Source: Caldora sp965222765
GTDB lineage: Bacteria; Cyanobacteriota; Cyanobacteriia; Cyanobacteriales; Coleofasciculaceae
DNA: 64,000 bases
Direction of reading: 5' to 3'
NCBI GenBank assembly: GCA_965222765.1
Contig: CBDCVG010000093.1
Span: forward strand, 186,001 to 250,000
Shown: one piece after another, positions 8,994 to 18,054 of the stretch
Layout of the letters: each line of letters starts with the position of its first letter
How positions within the stretch are numbered: position 1 is the first letter of the stretch
Program-made: the position numbers and the translations under genes
Notes under the pieces: generated by a model
The model's input: the letters and a program-made list of their open reading frames with translations, nothing else
Databases searched by the model: none
What the model was told of the DNA's origin: nothing

Positions 8994-10132
8994 GACAACA
9001 CTTCCTGGATAATTTTTTCAATAGTACTAAATCGATATTTTAATTTGTTAGCTGCCTGAGAAATAGATGAGAGAAATTCTTGGTCTGTATCTACATAATT
9101 AATAAATATATCAATTAATTTTTGTTTTTTGTTCTTCAAGACTTTAATTTCATCATCAGTGAGATAACTAAGATTAACTGACCAAGCATCAAATAGTGAT
9201 TTGTTTAGTGGTTTTTTTCTTTTGTTTTTTTCAGAAATTTTACGAAAAGCCTTATCATCGAAAATTTCAAATGCGGCAATCATTGCTTTTTTAAAACTAC
9301 CTTCAATATCACTTAATTCTTCCTCGTTTAATTGATTAGTCTTAAACAAGGCTTCGCTTAAAAATGAATCTCGATTCCCGTCTTGATAATCTTGATAAGA
9401 GGTAAGTTTGAATGCCAAGAAGCCGAGTACAAACTCCCGATCATCCATTCTCTTCTTTTTCGATTCACTAAGCTTAACAACTTGCTTAAATTCTTGAGAA
9501 TCAGCAAGTTTAGCCAAAAACTTAGCTCCCTTACCTGGGTTAAGAGCATGACGTATTTCTTGGTTAGACAGAGGTGTACCACCTGTATTGATACGTTTAA
9601 AAATGTTGTACTTTACTTCAAGAGGTGTACCTTTCTGAATCAGATAAACTGTAACCTGAGTCTCTTCGATACGACGCTGGTATCTACGCTCCAGCTCATC
9701 GTAGGTTTTGCCTTCAAGCTCGGTTAGGTACTCTAATCCGCCTAGCTTCAGCCTCTTATCACTTTTATCGCTAACAAAGTGCTTGAGGGCGGATAGCCGT
9801 TGTAATCCATCTACAACTAACCATTTGTCTTCATCAGCTGCATCTATATAGAAGGCTGGTAGTGGAATCCGAATTAGGATAGATTCAATCAATCGGCTCT
9901 TAACATCATCCTTCCAGATATTCGCTTGGCGCTGAAAATCAGGGGCTAAATCAAGGGCTTCTTCATTGATTCGTCTAAGTAATTGCTCAATTGTTGGTTC
10001 TCTGGTAGCAATGTTGATTTTATCAGGATCATACTGGAAGTTATTTTTTTCATATTGTTCTTCATCATGCTCTTCTTCGTCTAGAATGTCTTTGTTAGAT
10101 AATTCTGTGTTGCGGTTATTGAACTTGGTCAC
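8990..10132 (-). CDS. DUF262 (ParB/Srx-fold) protein of a predicted defence cassette
   Basis: A 380-residue protein. Residues ~45-125 form the DUF262 domain: LAPDFQRQANIWKDDVKSRL, then SILIRIPLPAFYI, then the DGLQR motif (108-112) that corresponds to the DGQQR catalytic signature of this ParB-like nucleotide-hydrolysing/nuclease fold. A later GTPLSNQEIRHAL segment is also typical. The C-terminal half is lysine-rich and helical, without an HNH or GmrD nuclease motif. It starts with GTG at 10132 and is the first gene of a three-gene operon with the ATPase and the decayed third gene. The defence role is inferred from family and context. Confidence 0.85.
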   Translation of the reverse strand: MTKFNNRNTELSNKDILDEEEHDEEQYEKNNFQYDPDKINIATREPTIEQLLRRINEEALDLAPDFQRQANIWKDDVKSRLIESILIRIPLPAFYIDAADEDKWLVVDGLQRLSALKHFVSDKSDKRLKLGGLEYLTELEGKTYDELERRYQRRIEETQVTVYLIQKGTPLEVKYNIFKRINTGGTPLSNQEIRHALNPGKGAKFLAKLADSQEFKQVVKLSESKKKRMDDREFVLGFLAFKLTSYQDYQDGNRDSFLSEALFKTNQLNEEELSDIEGSFKKAMIAAFEIFDDKAFRKISEKNKRKKPLNKSLFDAWSVNLSYLTDDEIKVLKNKKQKLIDIFINYVDTDQEFLSSISQAANKLKYRFSTIEKIIQEVLS

Positions 10133-10834
10133 GCTGTGAATTCCTTAGTACTAAGACTAATACAGTTCCCTATTAGCAAAGTTTAGCAATAATAGATTAG
10201 CAAATGGGTCTTCTGAGATAGTGTACTTGGATCGTACTATCGCCTGGAGGGAGTAGTCAGATGAGTAATGAATGCGATCGCTTTAATCGTTCTCCTAGGA
10301 CTTATCCATCTAGAGAATACCAATTTTTGGGGAACCCATACCGCACTCAATCCTGGAAGCATGGTAGAGATATTTCCAGCACTATTTTGTTAAAGGGTAG
10401 ATTATCCTGGCTGAGATTCGGCGGAGCTTTCAGGGAGCCAAAACCGTTTTCTACCTTAGACTTCGTCAGGCTTCGCCAACACTCATACTAACGAACAAGA
10501 CTTGCTACCACATCGCTAATATGTGACAACAGGTAACCTTGAGGTGACTTATTTTTTGATGACAATTTAAAATTTATATGATTAAGTTTATTTGAGAGCT
10601 TACACCAATCCGATGAGAGTAGCAGAAACCAGAGTTTTTAGTGGAAGTAACAGGAACACACCAAATTTCTCTAGGCTTGTCGAGAACAGGGTAAGAGGAA
10701 AGCCCATGGTATATTCAAAAGCTCTTTAGGTTGTCCCGCTCACTGCGCTGATAACCATTAAGGAAATAGATAATACCATCTGCTTTCCATCTTTAGACCC
10801 TCTGTAAGAATTTAAGCATCTTAGGATAAGTTTG
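10133..10834. other. 702-bp intergenic region, divergent promoters, no firm gene
   Basis: This region separates the DUF262 cassette (minus) from the 472-residue-class gene (plus), so both promoters should lie here. A GGAGGG ribosome-binding-like motif at ~10246 precedes two overlapping frames. One is a 41-codon hydrophobic frame (10268-10393, opening MNAIALIVLLGLIHLENTNF). The other is a 76-codon frame from 10261 with unnatural composition. Neither is supported beyond its start signal. The first could be a remnant of a signal-peptide-bearing protein. Nothing recognisable is seen from 10500 to 10800. Confidence 0.4.
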
Positions 10835-12250
10835 ATGTTTAGGACTGTAGTCTCACAAAGTCAGCTGACTGAGATTCTGTCTCAGCAAAACCAGCGAAGC
10901 TCCTATCAGTGGCAAGATCAGGCAATGCTCTATCAGTTTTTGTTGGAAATTGTTAAAAATAAAACGCCAGCAGAGGGATTACTGGAATTTAAGCGTTTAT
11001 TTATCGATTACGAGTCTTCCTCTACTAATTTAGTTGCAATCCAAGAGCTATCTAAACTAATTTCTACCAATAATCAAGAAGAATTTCTCCATGCCCTCAA
11101 ACGTGCTTGCTATATTCTCATCAATAACTGGGAGACAGCGAGAAATCATAGCGCTATTCAAGAATTAGCCAAGCTGTTATGTGAAACTCATGAGAGTCAA
11201 ACCCTAGCATCTCCGCATCCAGATAGCAGTCCCCATATACATTGGGTCAAAATTTTCCTTAATAGTCAAGACTATAATGAGCTTAAGTTATTTATTTCTT
11301 CAAAATATGATTCATCACTAACCACTCAAAACGCTCATTGGAGTAACCGTTATAATTCATATCTTTTAGCTCCCCAGTATACTGATAACAGTAATCCAGT
11401 AGAACAACGAGAGGCAGCAAGAGTCCTGGCACAAGAACTGAAAGATAAGTTTAAGTTTGAGCTAGCAATGTACACAGCCCGCTCACAATCTACTACTAAT
11501 ACTCAAGAAATTCCCAACAATCCTACTGGTCTTGGCGATCATGTTTTGCGTTTGATTAAAATGATTGTGGCTAAGCGCGGCTCCTACAGCTATGAAAATT
11601 TAGCAAGTATTTTTCTCCAGCAAACTAAAAATGTTGATTACCAAAAATTTAAGTTTGGTTTACACAAATACTTAATATCTTCTACAAATAATTATCAAGC
11701 ACATAAAAAAGATTTGCTAGTCTTTCTACAACAAAAATTAGTAAACAAATTTAATAATTTATATAACGAACATAATCATGAATTGTTGGATGAAGCTCTG
11801 CTACTAAGAACCTGCAATAAAGTTATTGATTATCTGACAACTGAAGATCAGCAAGAACCTTCTGAACTGTTTGTTTTGTTACTATCTCAAGGTCATCCTC
11901 TAAGCTTAGTGATCGTACTGCTTAAGATTATTATGATTTGTCCCAATGCTCGCAGTCATTTGGATACTTGTATTGCCAAGTTAATTCAATACTATATGGA
12001 TTATCCAGAAGAGGAATGTCAATGGGTGATTAATTTTTTTGAAGTTTTTAATATAACTTTTGCCATTCATGCTGATAATGTTAAATACAACTTAATTAAA
12101 ATGAGTAGTCAGATAGAGAATGAAGGTTCAGCAGCGTCTTTAGATGGTTACAGAGTTTTTTCTCAACTTCAGGAAGATTCTATAGCAATGGAACTGGAAA
12201 AAATGTCTAATACCCAACAACTTCCCTCAGAAAGCAAACTAGAAGATTAA
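10835..12250 (+). CDS. Conserved-looking helical protein of unknown function, coupled to a subtilase-VWA gene
   Basis: A protein of 471 residues with no motif that I recognise. It is soluble and rich in Leu, Gln, Asn and Glu, with predicted helices throughout (YQFLLEIVKNKTPAEGLLEF, LLKIIMICPNARSHL). It has no signal peptide or transmembrane segment. The ATG at 10835 is chosen because AGGATAAG lies about 5 bp upstream; a TTG at 10832 is the alternative. Its stop codon overlaps an ATG (TAATG at 12248-12252) that opens a short frame leading into the protease gene downstream. Translation is therefore probably coupled, and this protein may be a regulator, scaffold or substrate of that protease. 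That role is inference. Confidence 0.75.
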   Translation: MFRTVVSQSQLTEILSQQNQRSSYQWQDQAMLYQFLLEIVKNKTPAEGLLEFKRLFIDYESSSTNLVAIQELSKLISTNNQEEFLHALKRACYILINNWETARNHSAIQELAKLLCETHESQTLASPHPDSSPHIHWVKIFLNSQDYNELKLFISSKYDSSLTTQNAHWSNRYNSYLLAPQYTDNSNPVEQREAARVLAQELKDKFKFELAMYTARSQSTTNTQEIPNNPTGLGDHVLRLIKMIVAKRGSYSYENLASIFLQQTKNVDYQKFKFGLHKYLISSTNNYQAHKKDLLVFLQQKLVNKFNNLYNEHNHELLDEALLLRTCNKVIDYLTTEDQQEPSELFVLLLSQGHPLSLVIVLLKIIMICPNARSHLDTCIAKLIQYYMDYPEEECQWVINFFEVFNITFAIHADNVKYNLIKMSSQIENEGSAASLDGYRVFSQLQEDSIAMELEKMSNTQQLPSESKLED

Positions 12251-12324
12251 TGGACTCGATGAGGCAAGCCCTATATAACGACCTTAAATTGCCCGATTAT
12301 ACCACGATCTTCATGGACTAACTG

Positions 12325-15321
12325 GTGACAGTCGCTATCTGTGACACCGGGGTAGATACTAATGCCAATAACAACACAACAGGACATCTTGATTTAAGGG
12401 GAAGACAGACTGCATTTGTAGATTACACCAGCGGTAGTACAACAACAGACACAGATGACCACGGTACCCACGTTGCTGGGATAGCGGTGGGTAATGCTGC
12501 AACAGGACAAATTGAGGGTGCTGCCCCGAATAATTTCCTTTGGGGGCAGGGAATGGCACCGGGAGCTAACTATGTCACTCAGAACGCTTTATTCGGGCCA
12601 TGGCCACCAGCAAATTGGGCTAACTTAACTCAAGACTCAACCAACAATAATGCCCAGGTTATGAACAATAGTTGGTGGGACCTCAACGCAGTGGGAGGTG
12701 GCTATACAACAAATGCTCGAACGTTTGATCAACTTGTTCGTGACCCAAATCCTAGTACAACAGGTTTAGAGAATCTTACTATTATCTTCTCGGCAGGAAA
12801 CTCAGGGCCTAACGCAAGTACGCTCACGACACCTAAAGAGGCCAAGAACCTTATCACAGTGGGTAACTCTCTCACATTTCGACCCGGCACTGGAGACATT
12901 GATAACATTCAAGGTCTCCGCAGTACTTCAAGTCGTGGGCCAGCGCTTGACGGGCGTATCTTGCCCAATGTTGTCGCTCCAGGCACCGATGTATCATCTG
13001 CACGGTCAGAAACTGGCTGGCGAGGAACTTTAGTTCCTGGAACTGGCACACCGGATCCTACCGATCCAACTAACCAGTTAAATGAATATGTATATATGAG
13101 TGGAACCTCAATGGCTGCCCCTCATGTTGCCGGTGCTTGTGCTTTATTGATCGAATGGTGGCGTAATCGTACTAATGGGCAGAATCCTAGCCCTGCTATG
13201 CTTAAAGCACTACTCATCAATGGAGCAGAAGATATTGCCGGTGGACCTGACGGTGCCGGGGGAACCATCACGAATATTCCCAATAATGATCAAGGGTGGG
13301 GGCGCGTTAGCTTAGAAAACATCTTGCTTCAGGCACCTGCTTCGGATCGGGGACCTAAGATTTTTGTCGATCAGCGCCATGCGTTTACAGCCAATGGACA
13401 AGAATACGCTGTTCAGGTTGCTCCGGTTGATACCACTCGCCCGCTACGGATCACCCTTGTTTGGACAGATGCGCCGGGTGCAGCCAATGCTAATCCTGCC
13501 CTAGTTAATGACCTAGACTTGGAAGTGACTGAGGAAGCCAGTAGCAATATTTTCAGAGGAAATGTTTTTGCCAATGGCTTTTCAACTACTGGTGGGACAT
13601 TCGATAGTCTCAACAACATTGAGTGTGTTTACATTCAAAATCCTACAGGTGTCTATGATATTCGAGTAATTGCAGCTAGCATCACTGCTAATGCTCGTCC
13701 ACCGTTTGATCTGAGTGCCTGGCAGGACTTTGCTTTAGTGATCGATAATGCCCAATATGCTACAGCTGATCCCGTCAGCATCGTTCCTGTCATTGACCGA
13801 TCTGGCAGCATGGTGACATCTGACTATGTGGATATCACCAGAATTACCAGCCGCCAGTTTGTCGATCTTATGAATATAGACGACCAGGTTGGTGTGGTCA
13901 GTTTTGGCAGTACAGCAAGTGTCGAATACCCAACCGGTGCCTCTTCCATCATCCAAACTATTACCAGCCAGACCATCAAAGATGATGCCAATAATGAAAT
14001 AAATGGTATCTCATTTGGTGGCAGTACCTTTATGGGAGGTGGTATTGAGGCAGCTCGAGAGCTGCTGGAGCCAGTTACAAATTCACGTGCGATGGTGATG
14101 CTGTCTGATGGTTACGACAATCAGGGTTTCAATTCAGCCAATCCCTCTGCAATGGATGTTGTCGCAACATTACCTGCCAATATGCCCATCTATACATGTG
14201 CGATGGGACCACTGTCAGATCAGATATTACTTGAACAGATCGCAACGGCTACCGAAGGTTTGTATTACTACATGCCGACCATTGATGACTTGTTCGAGAT
14301 TTACAATTTTATTCGTGGACAAGTTTCTAGTGAAGGGATCATTGTCAATGAATCTGCCATGGCATCTAAAAGCCGTGTAGGTGCGTGCGTCGATGCAGCA
14401 GCAGAACAGGTAACATTTACGGTTGCTTGGGCTGAACCTGATTTGAGGTTTGTCGATCGAGAACCCAAAAATAAGGGTGAAATCAGTATCAGGTTGCGTG
14501 ATCCTCGTGGGCATTTGTTACATCCCCATAGTAGCGCTCTGTATTTTGCAGAAAGCGAGGGGTATGTGATCTTTAAGATCCAAGAACCTTTAGCTGGCCA
14601 ATGGTACATTGAGGTTGAAACGGCTCGAGAAACCCATACTCGATATACAGTAGGTGGATTTGTACGTTCGCCTATTCATCTGGATGTATCGAAGCTGCGC
14701 AAAGAAGCGATCGCAGGGATGCCAATTGATTTATCGGTTCAAGTCTTTGAAGGCAAAGAGCTGATTAGAAGATTGAAGCCAGATGCTCGTGTAGTGTCTC
14801 CTGTGAATATTCCTGAACTACTAAAAAAATATGCTGATCAATTACGCCAAGTCAGACCTGACTTCAAAAGCGACAAAGTACCAGCACCACTGGCTAGGTT
14901 ACAAACCTTAAGAAATCAGCTACAGGTCAAGTCAGGTCAAGATATTCTGAAGCATGTAGTTACAAAATTACCACTGCGAGAAGGGTTTGTTGGTAATAGG
15001 TTTGATATTCAGCAAAATACGCTGAAAAAAATCAATACTGATGTATTGCGTTCGACAATCAAACGAAAACCATCATTCGATGTGCGTGAACAGCTAAATC
15101 CTCCTGGAGCACTATTACAACCTGGAACTATTCTTCAGCCAGTTACTCCAATTAAACCTGTCATTCCGAAGATTGATCTAGGTCGCTTTGTAGGACGCTT
15201 TGAACCGACACAAGTTCAGGGTAGTTATAATATTTTGGTTGACGTCAAAGGAACTTCGCCTGTTTCTAACACACGTTTTTGTCGCAAAGAACTGGTTTCC
15301 ATACTGGTTCATAAAGGCTGA
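12325..15321 (+). CDS. Subtilisin-family (S8) serine protease fused to a von Willebrand factor A domain
   Basis: A 998-residue protein. The S8 catalytic triad is complete: Asp7 in ICDTGVD, His46 in DDHGTHVAG, Ser262 in SGTSMAAPHVAG, with the oxyanion Asn in FSAGNSGPN. A beta-barrel domain resembling the KP-43 protease C-domain follows (RITLVWTDAPGAANANPALV, NDLDLEV). Next comes a VWA domain with the metal-site motif DRSGSM (~490) and VMLSDGYDN. The last ~350 residues are beta-rich, then basic and proline-rich. The GTG start lies almost on the catalytic Asp, so about 25 residues of the normal fold and any propeptide are missing. A 23-codon frame (12250-12321, MDSMRQALYNDLKLPDYTTI...) ends 4 bp upstream and may be the lost N-terminus after a frameshift. 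Its job is unknown; VWA-protease fusions suggest a regulated conflict or processing system. Confidence 0.8.
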   Translation: MTVAICDTGVDTNANNNTTGHLDLRGRQTAFVDYTSGSTTTDTDDHGTHVAGIAVGNAATGQIEGAAPNNFLWGQGMAPGANYVTQNALFGPWPPANWANLTQDSTNNNAQVMNNSWWDLNAVGGGYTTNARTFDQLVRDPNPSTTGLENLTIIFSAGNSGPNASTLTTPKEAKNLITVGNSLTFRPGTGDIDNIQGLRSTSSRGPALDGRILPNVVAPGTDVSSARSETGWRGTLVPGTGTPDPTDPTNQLNEYVYMSGTSMAAPHVAGACALLIEWWRNRTNGQNPSPAMLKALLINGAEDIAGGPDGAGGTITNIPNNDQGWGRVSLENILLQAPASDRGPKIFVDQRHAFTANGQEYAVQVAPVDTTRPLRITLVWTDAPGAANANPALVNDLDLEVTEEASSNIFRGNVFANGFSTTGGTFDSLNNIECVYIQNPTGVYDIRVIAASITANARPPFDLSAWQDFALVIDNAQYATADPVSIVPVIDRSGSMVTSDYVDITRITSRQFVDLMNIDDQVGVVSFGSTASVEYPTGASSIIQTITSQTIKDDANNEINGISFGGSTFMGGGIEAARELLEPVTNSRAMVMLSDGYDNQGFNSANPSAMDVVATLPANMPIYTCAMGPLSDQILLEQIATATEGLYYYMPTIDDLFEIYNFIRGQVSSEGIIVNESAMASKSRVGACVDAAAEQVTFTVAWAEPDLRFVDREPKNKGEISIRLRDPRGHLLHPHSSALYFAESEGYVIFKIQEPLAGQWYIEVETARETHTRYTVGGFVRSPIHLDVSKLRKEAIAGMPIDLSVQVFEGKELIRRLKPDARVVSPVNIPELLKKYADQLRQVRPDFKSDKVPAPLARLQTLRNQLQVKSGQDILKHVVTKLPLREGFVGNRFDIQQNTLKKINTDVLRSTIKRKPSFDVREQLNPPGALLQPGTILQPVTPIKPVIPKIDLGRFVGRFEPTQVQGSYNILVDVKGTSPVSNTRFCRKELVSILVHKG

Positions 15322-15461
15322 GTAAATGCTAAATGTTAGATAACATTTGATTGGAGCGGACGGTCATAGATTTTGCATGACACAGCAAATACTTTGGCTG
15401 CCGCTCAATCTCTTTTTGTCAAGTACATCTGCTACCAAATTAGATGAGCTTACCCTGATTA

Positions 15462-16376
15462 CTATTCTTGCCTCAACCAGCTCGCACCAGCACCGAGGAT
15501 TTCTGCCAGAATACTTACAAAGCGAAAGAGGGCGACCACACTGAGAATCACAGCAATAGGAAAATCCTGTCTTAGTAGAGCAAGTGCAGTTGTCTCAAAA
15601 ACCCCTAAACCTCCAGGAGTAGGGATAATTAAACCCAATACCCATGCTAAACTGAAGGTAGTAAATAACAGTAATATTTGGTTAGAATTGACGGTAGTTA
15701 ATGCAGCAAAAGTAACCAAGAATCCAGTTCCCCGTAGTCCTAAAAAAGTCAGCTCTCCCAACAACGGAACTAAAGGATAATGCTTAATTTGAAAAACTTG
15801 ATTACCACTAGTTTGTCCCTTTAAGCGATTCAATAACCTTAGCATTGGGTTTAAGAAGCGGGGATGAACTGACAGCAAAACTACAACCAAACTTAAAATT
15901 TGTAATCCCCAAGTTAGGATATTCCCATGAGTCTCTACCAAACCTAGTTGAGAACCAGTTAAAGAAATGAGTAAAGCCGCAGCTGCCATCAAGATTGGCT
16001 CTAGTAACACGCTGATAGTGGCAGCACTCAAGGAACCACCAACATCTATAACTGCTCGAATGCGACCATAGAAGTGCCAAACATTACCTGGTAAATATTT
16101 AGCAATATTAGTTTTTAGGTAAACCAACAGTACCCAGGATAACTGTACTGGCTGCTGAAAAGATTGTAGAATCTTACCCCACACTAAGCCAGCCCAAATA
16201 TGAGCAAGTAAAGTAATTGCCAAAGCGATCGCTAGGTTAATCCATCCAGCAGCATCAATCTCAATTGCGGCGACTTCCCGCCAATGGTTAATGAATGCCT
16301 TGAGCAAGAAAAACAGTGTTCCACCCAGAATAGCCCAACGAAAGTAGGGTTTCAGAGATGACCATATTTTTTTCAT
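15462..16376 (-). CDS. UPF0104/lysylphosphatidylglycerol-synthase-type membrane protein
   Basis: A 304-residue polytopic inner-membrane protein with about eight hydrophobic segments. The motif KTNIAKYLPGNVWHFYGR near residue 90 and the PGGLGVFE segment near residue 255 (...IIPTPGGLGVFETTALALL) are characteristic of the UPF0104/AglD/MprF-flippase-like family. Members move or transfer lipid-linked molecules, but the substrate here is unknown. The start overlaps the larC stop by 4 bp (ATGA), so it is translated in one operon with larC. Confidence 0.85.
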   Translation of the reverse strand: MKKIWSSLKPYFRWAILGGTLFFLLKAFINHWREVAAIEIDAAGWINLAIALAITLLAHIWAGLVWGKILQSFQQPVQLSWVLLVYLKTNIAKYLPGNVWHFYGRIRAVIDVGGSLSAATISVLLEPILMAAAALLISLTGSQLGLVETHGNILTWGLQILSLVVVLLSVHPRFLNPMLRLLNRLKGQTSGNQVFQIKHYPLVPLLGELTFLGLRGTGFLVTFAALTTVNSNQILLLFTTFSLAWVLGLIIPTPGGLGVFETTALALLRQDFPIAVILSVVALFRFVSILAEILGAGASWLRQE

Positions 16377-17719
16377 TTGGAAGTCCCACTATACTGGTGA
16401 TACCAGGTATCGAGTGCCAGCTGATGTACCTCACGCCAAGATAGATGGTGTTGCCGTGCAATTGAGGCACAATCTTCGTATTCCGGCTGTACATTACTGA
16501 TAATCTTCTCACCAGCCTCCTCACTCCAAGCAACCTTTACTCGAATCTCACCATAGTCAGTCTGCACCTGCTGAATTGCTCGTGGCAAAATCCTCCGCTG
16601 CTGAGTTAGACGTCGGATACCTAAAGTAGTGGTTTCACTGAATAACACCTCTTCACAAGCTGAAATATCTGGAGGATGGCAAATCACCGTGAGCAAAATA
16701 CCTGGTCGAGACTTCTTCATTCCAATTGGCTGAGTGAAAACATCCACAGCACCAACCTTAAATAATCTCTCATACAAATAGCCAATTGCTTGAGGACTCA
16801 AGTCATCAATTTGGGTTTCCAGTACCGAAATGGTTTCCAAATTAATAGAGGAATTATGAGCTGTACTCACCTCGAAGAAGGGAAATTTTTCTTTACCCAT
16901 TCCCAATTCCCAATTCCCAATTCCCAATTCACCAATCCACAATCGCAACATATTGGGAATAGGCAACTGGATTGAACCAGCACCATTACCGATTTTTTGG
17001 ATAGTCATTGCTGGTGGAGAACCAAAACTGGTAGCAAGAGTAACAGCAAGAGCCGCTCCAGTTGGCGTCACTAATTCCCACTCAATCCCATTGCTGTAAA
17101 CTGGCACCTGACGAGATTCCCACAATTTCAGTACAGCTGGTGCTGGTACTGGTAGCCAACCATGAGCTGCTTGCACTCTACCACCTCCAGTTGGGAGAGC
17201 TGAACAATAGAGTTGGTCAATTCCTAACCAATCTAAACCTAAACAGGTTCCTACAATATCTACAATGGCATCAATGGCACCCACTTCATGAAAATGCACT
17301 TTCTCTGGTGCAATACCATGTACTGCCCCTTCCGCCTCTGCCAGTTTTCGGAAAACAGCTAGGCTCCATTCTGAAGCTTGTGGTGGTAAACCAGCCGTCA
17401 TAATTAACCGCTCAATTTCTGGCAAATTCCGACTGGCTCCATGGCAATGGTAACGGTGATCCGCTTCATTTAACAAATCTACATAAATTTTCGTTGCCAA
17501 CTGATCATTACAATGGACTTTTTGAGCCCTTAATCGGTACTCTTGCTTAATACCCAGTCTTTGGAGCTTGTCGATTAAATACTCCAAAGGCACACCGGCA
17601 GATACAAGTGCTCCTAAGCACATATCACCGGCAATTCCTGTCTGACAATCCAGATATGCTAGCTTTTTGAAGCTCCCTGTCCTAGAAGGACAGAGATTCT
17701 GAGGTTGCTGGGAGTCCAT
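16373..17719 (-). CDS. larC: LarC-type nickel-pincer cofactor nickel-insertion protein (DUF111)
   Basis: LarC inserts nickel into the pyridinium bis-thiocarboxylate nucleotide used by lactate racemase-type enzymes. Hallmarks are LAYLDCQTGIAGDMCLGAL near the N-terminus, VHFHEVGAIDAIVDIVGTC, and VLETQIDDLSPQAIGYLYER for the C-terminal domain. I use the ATG at 17719 (MDSQQPQNL); the longer frame to 17824 reads into an insertion-sequence end and is unlikely to be translated. Between the two domains an in-frame heptamer array (16896-16930) encodes an ELGIGNWELGMGK insert not expected in the family. LarA, LarB and LarE partners are not in the window. Confidence 0.85.
   Translation of the reverse strand: MDSQQPQNLCPSRTGSFKKLAYLDCQTGIAGDMCLGALVSAGVPLEYLIDKLQRLGIKQEYRLRAQKVHCNDQLATKIYVDLLNEADHRYHCHGASRNLPEIERLIMTAGLPPQASEWSLAVFRKLAEAEGAVHGIAPEKVHFHEVGAIDAIVDIVGTCLGLDWLGIDQLYCSALPTGGGRVQAAHGWLPVPAPAVLKLWESRQVPVYSNGIEWELVTPTGAALAVTLATSFGSPPAMTIQKIGNGAGSIQLPIPNMLRLWIGELGIGNWELGMGKEKFPFFEVSTAHNSSINLETISVLETQIDDLSPQAIGYLYERLFKVGAVDVFTQPIGMKKSRPGILLTVICHPPDISACEEVLFSETTTLGIRRLTQQRRILPRAIQQVQTDYGEIRVKVAWSEEAGEKIISNVQPEYEDCASIARQHHLSWREVHQLALDTWYHQYSGTSK
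16896..16930. repeat. Heptamer array (CCCAATT)n inside larC
   Basis: Five consecutive heptamers of the CCCAATT class, the first imperfect (CCCATT). On the coding strand the array reads GGGAATT repeats and is translated in frame. The same heptamer occurs at 29820-29840 and 32095-32101. Confidence 0.85.
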
Positions 17720-17820
17720 TGACTTCAATAGATGTATGTTTATAAACCCGCCGAGAAAACCCCATCCCCTTGTGGGTGGGGATGAGAGGCGGGGCAATCG
17801 TAGGTACGGAGATTGCCAAA

Positions 17821-17958
17821 TCACCCTCGTTGCTTCTGAGTTTCAATATAACGCTTAACAGCATCCTCCAAAATATGACCAACACTAGCGTACCAACTTC
17901 CATCACTCCACATCCCAGAACCCCAAAATCTTCTATTTAGTGTATGAAGTTTAAACAT
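17821..17958 (-). pseudogene. tnpA: IS200/IS605 Y1 transposase TnpA, C-terminal remnant
   Basis: A 45-codon frame ending at 17821 contains RRFWGSGMWSDGSWYASVGH and ILEDAVKRYIETQKQRG, matching the C-terminal part of IS200-type TnpA, where the catalytic tyrosine lies just before an SVG-like turn and a YIE.Q helix. The N-terminal two-thirds, including the HUH metal-binding motif, are absent. It cannot be an active transposase. Confidence 0.7.
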
Positions 17959-18054
17959 ATAAAGTCTGTGGTATACTCAGTCTACAACCACAAAGAACGC
18001 CAAGCGCAGTGATGTTAGCACTACACGATGTAAGCAACTAGCTGCACTCAACTG

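Noticed and set aside
10261..10491. 76-codon gene with a good ribosome-binding site
   Set aside because: The composition is unnatural and a competing frame at 10268 shares the same start signal; neither is convincing as a gene.
15347..15544. 65-codon plus-strand gene after the subtilase
   Set aside because: Its second half is antisense to the conserved membrane protein gene and no domain is visible.
17720..17824. 35-residue N-terminal extension of LarC
   Set aside because: It is translated from an IS-end hairpin; the ATG at 17719 fits the family start.
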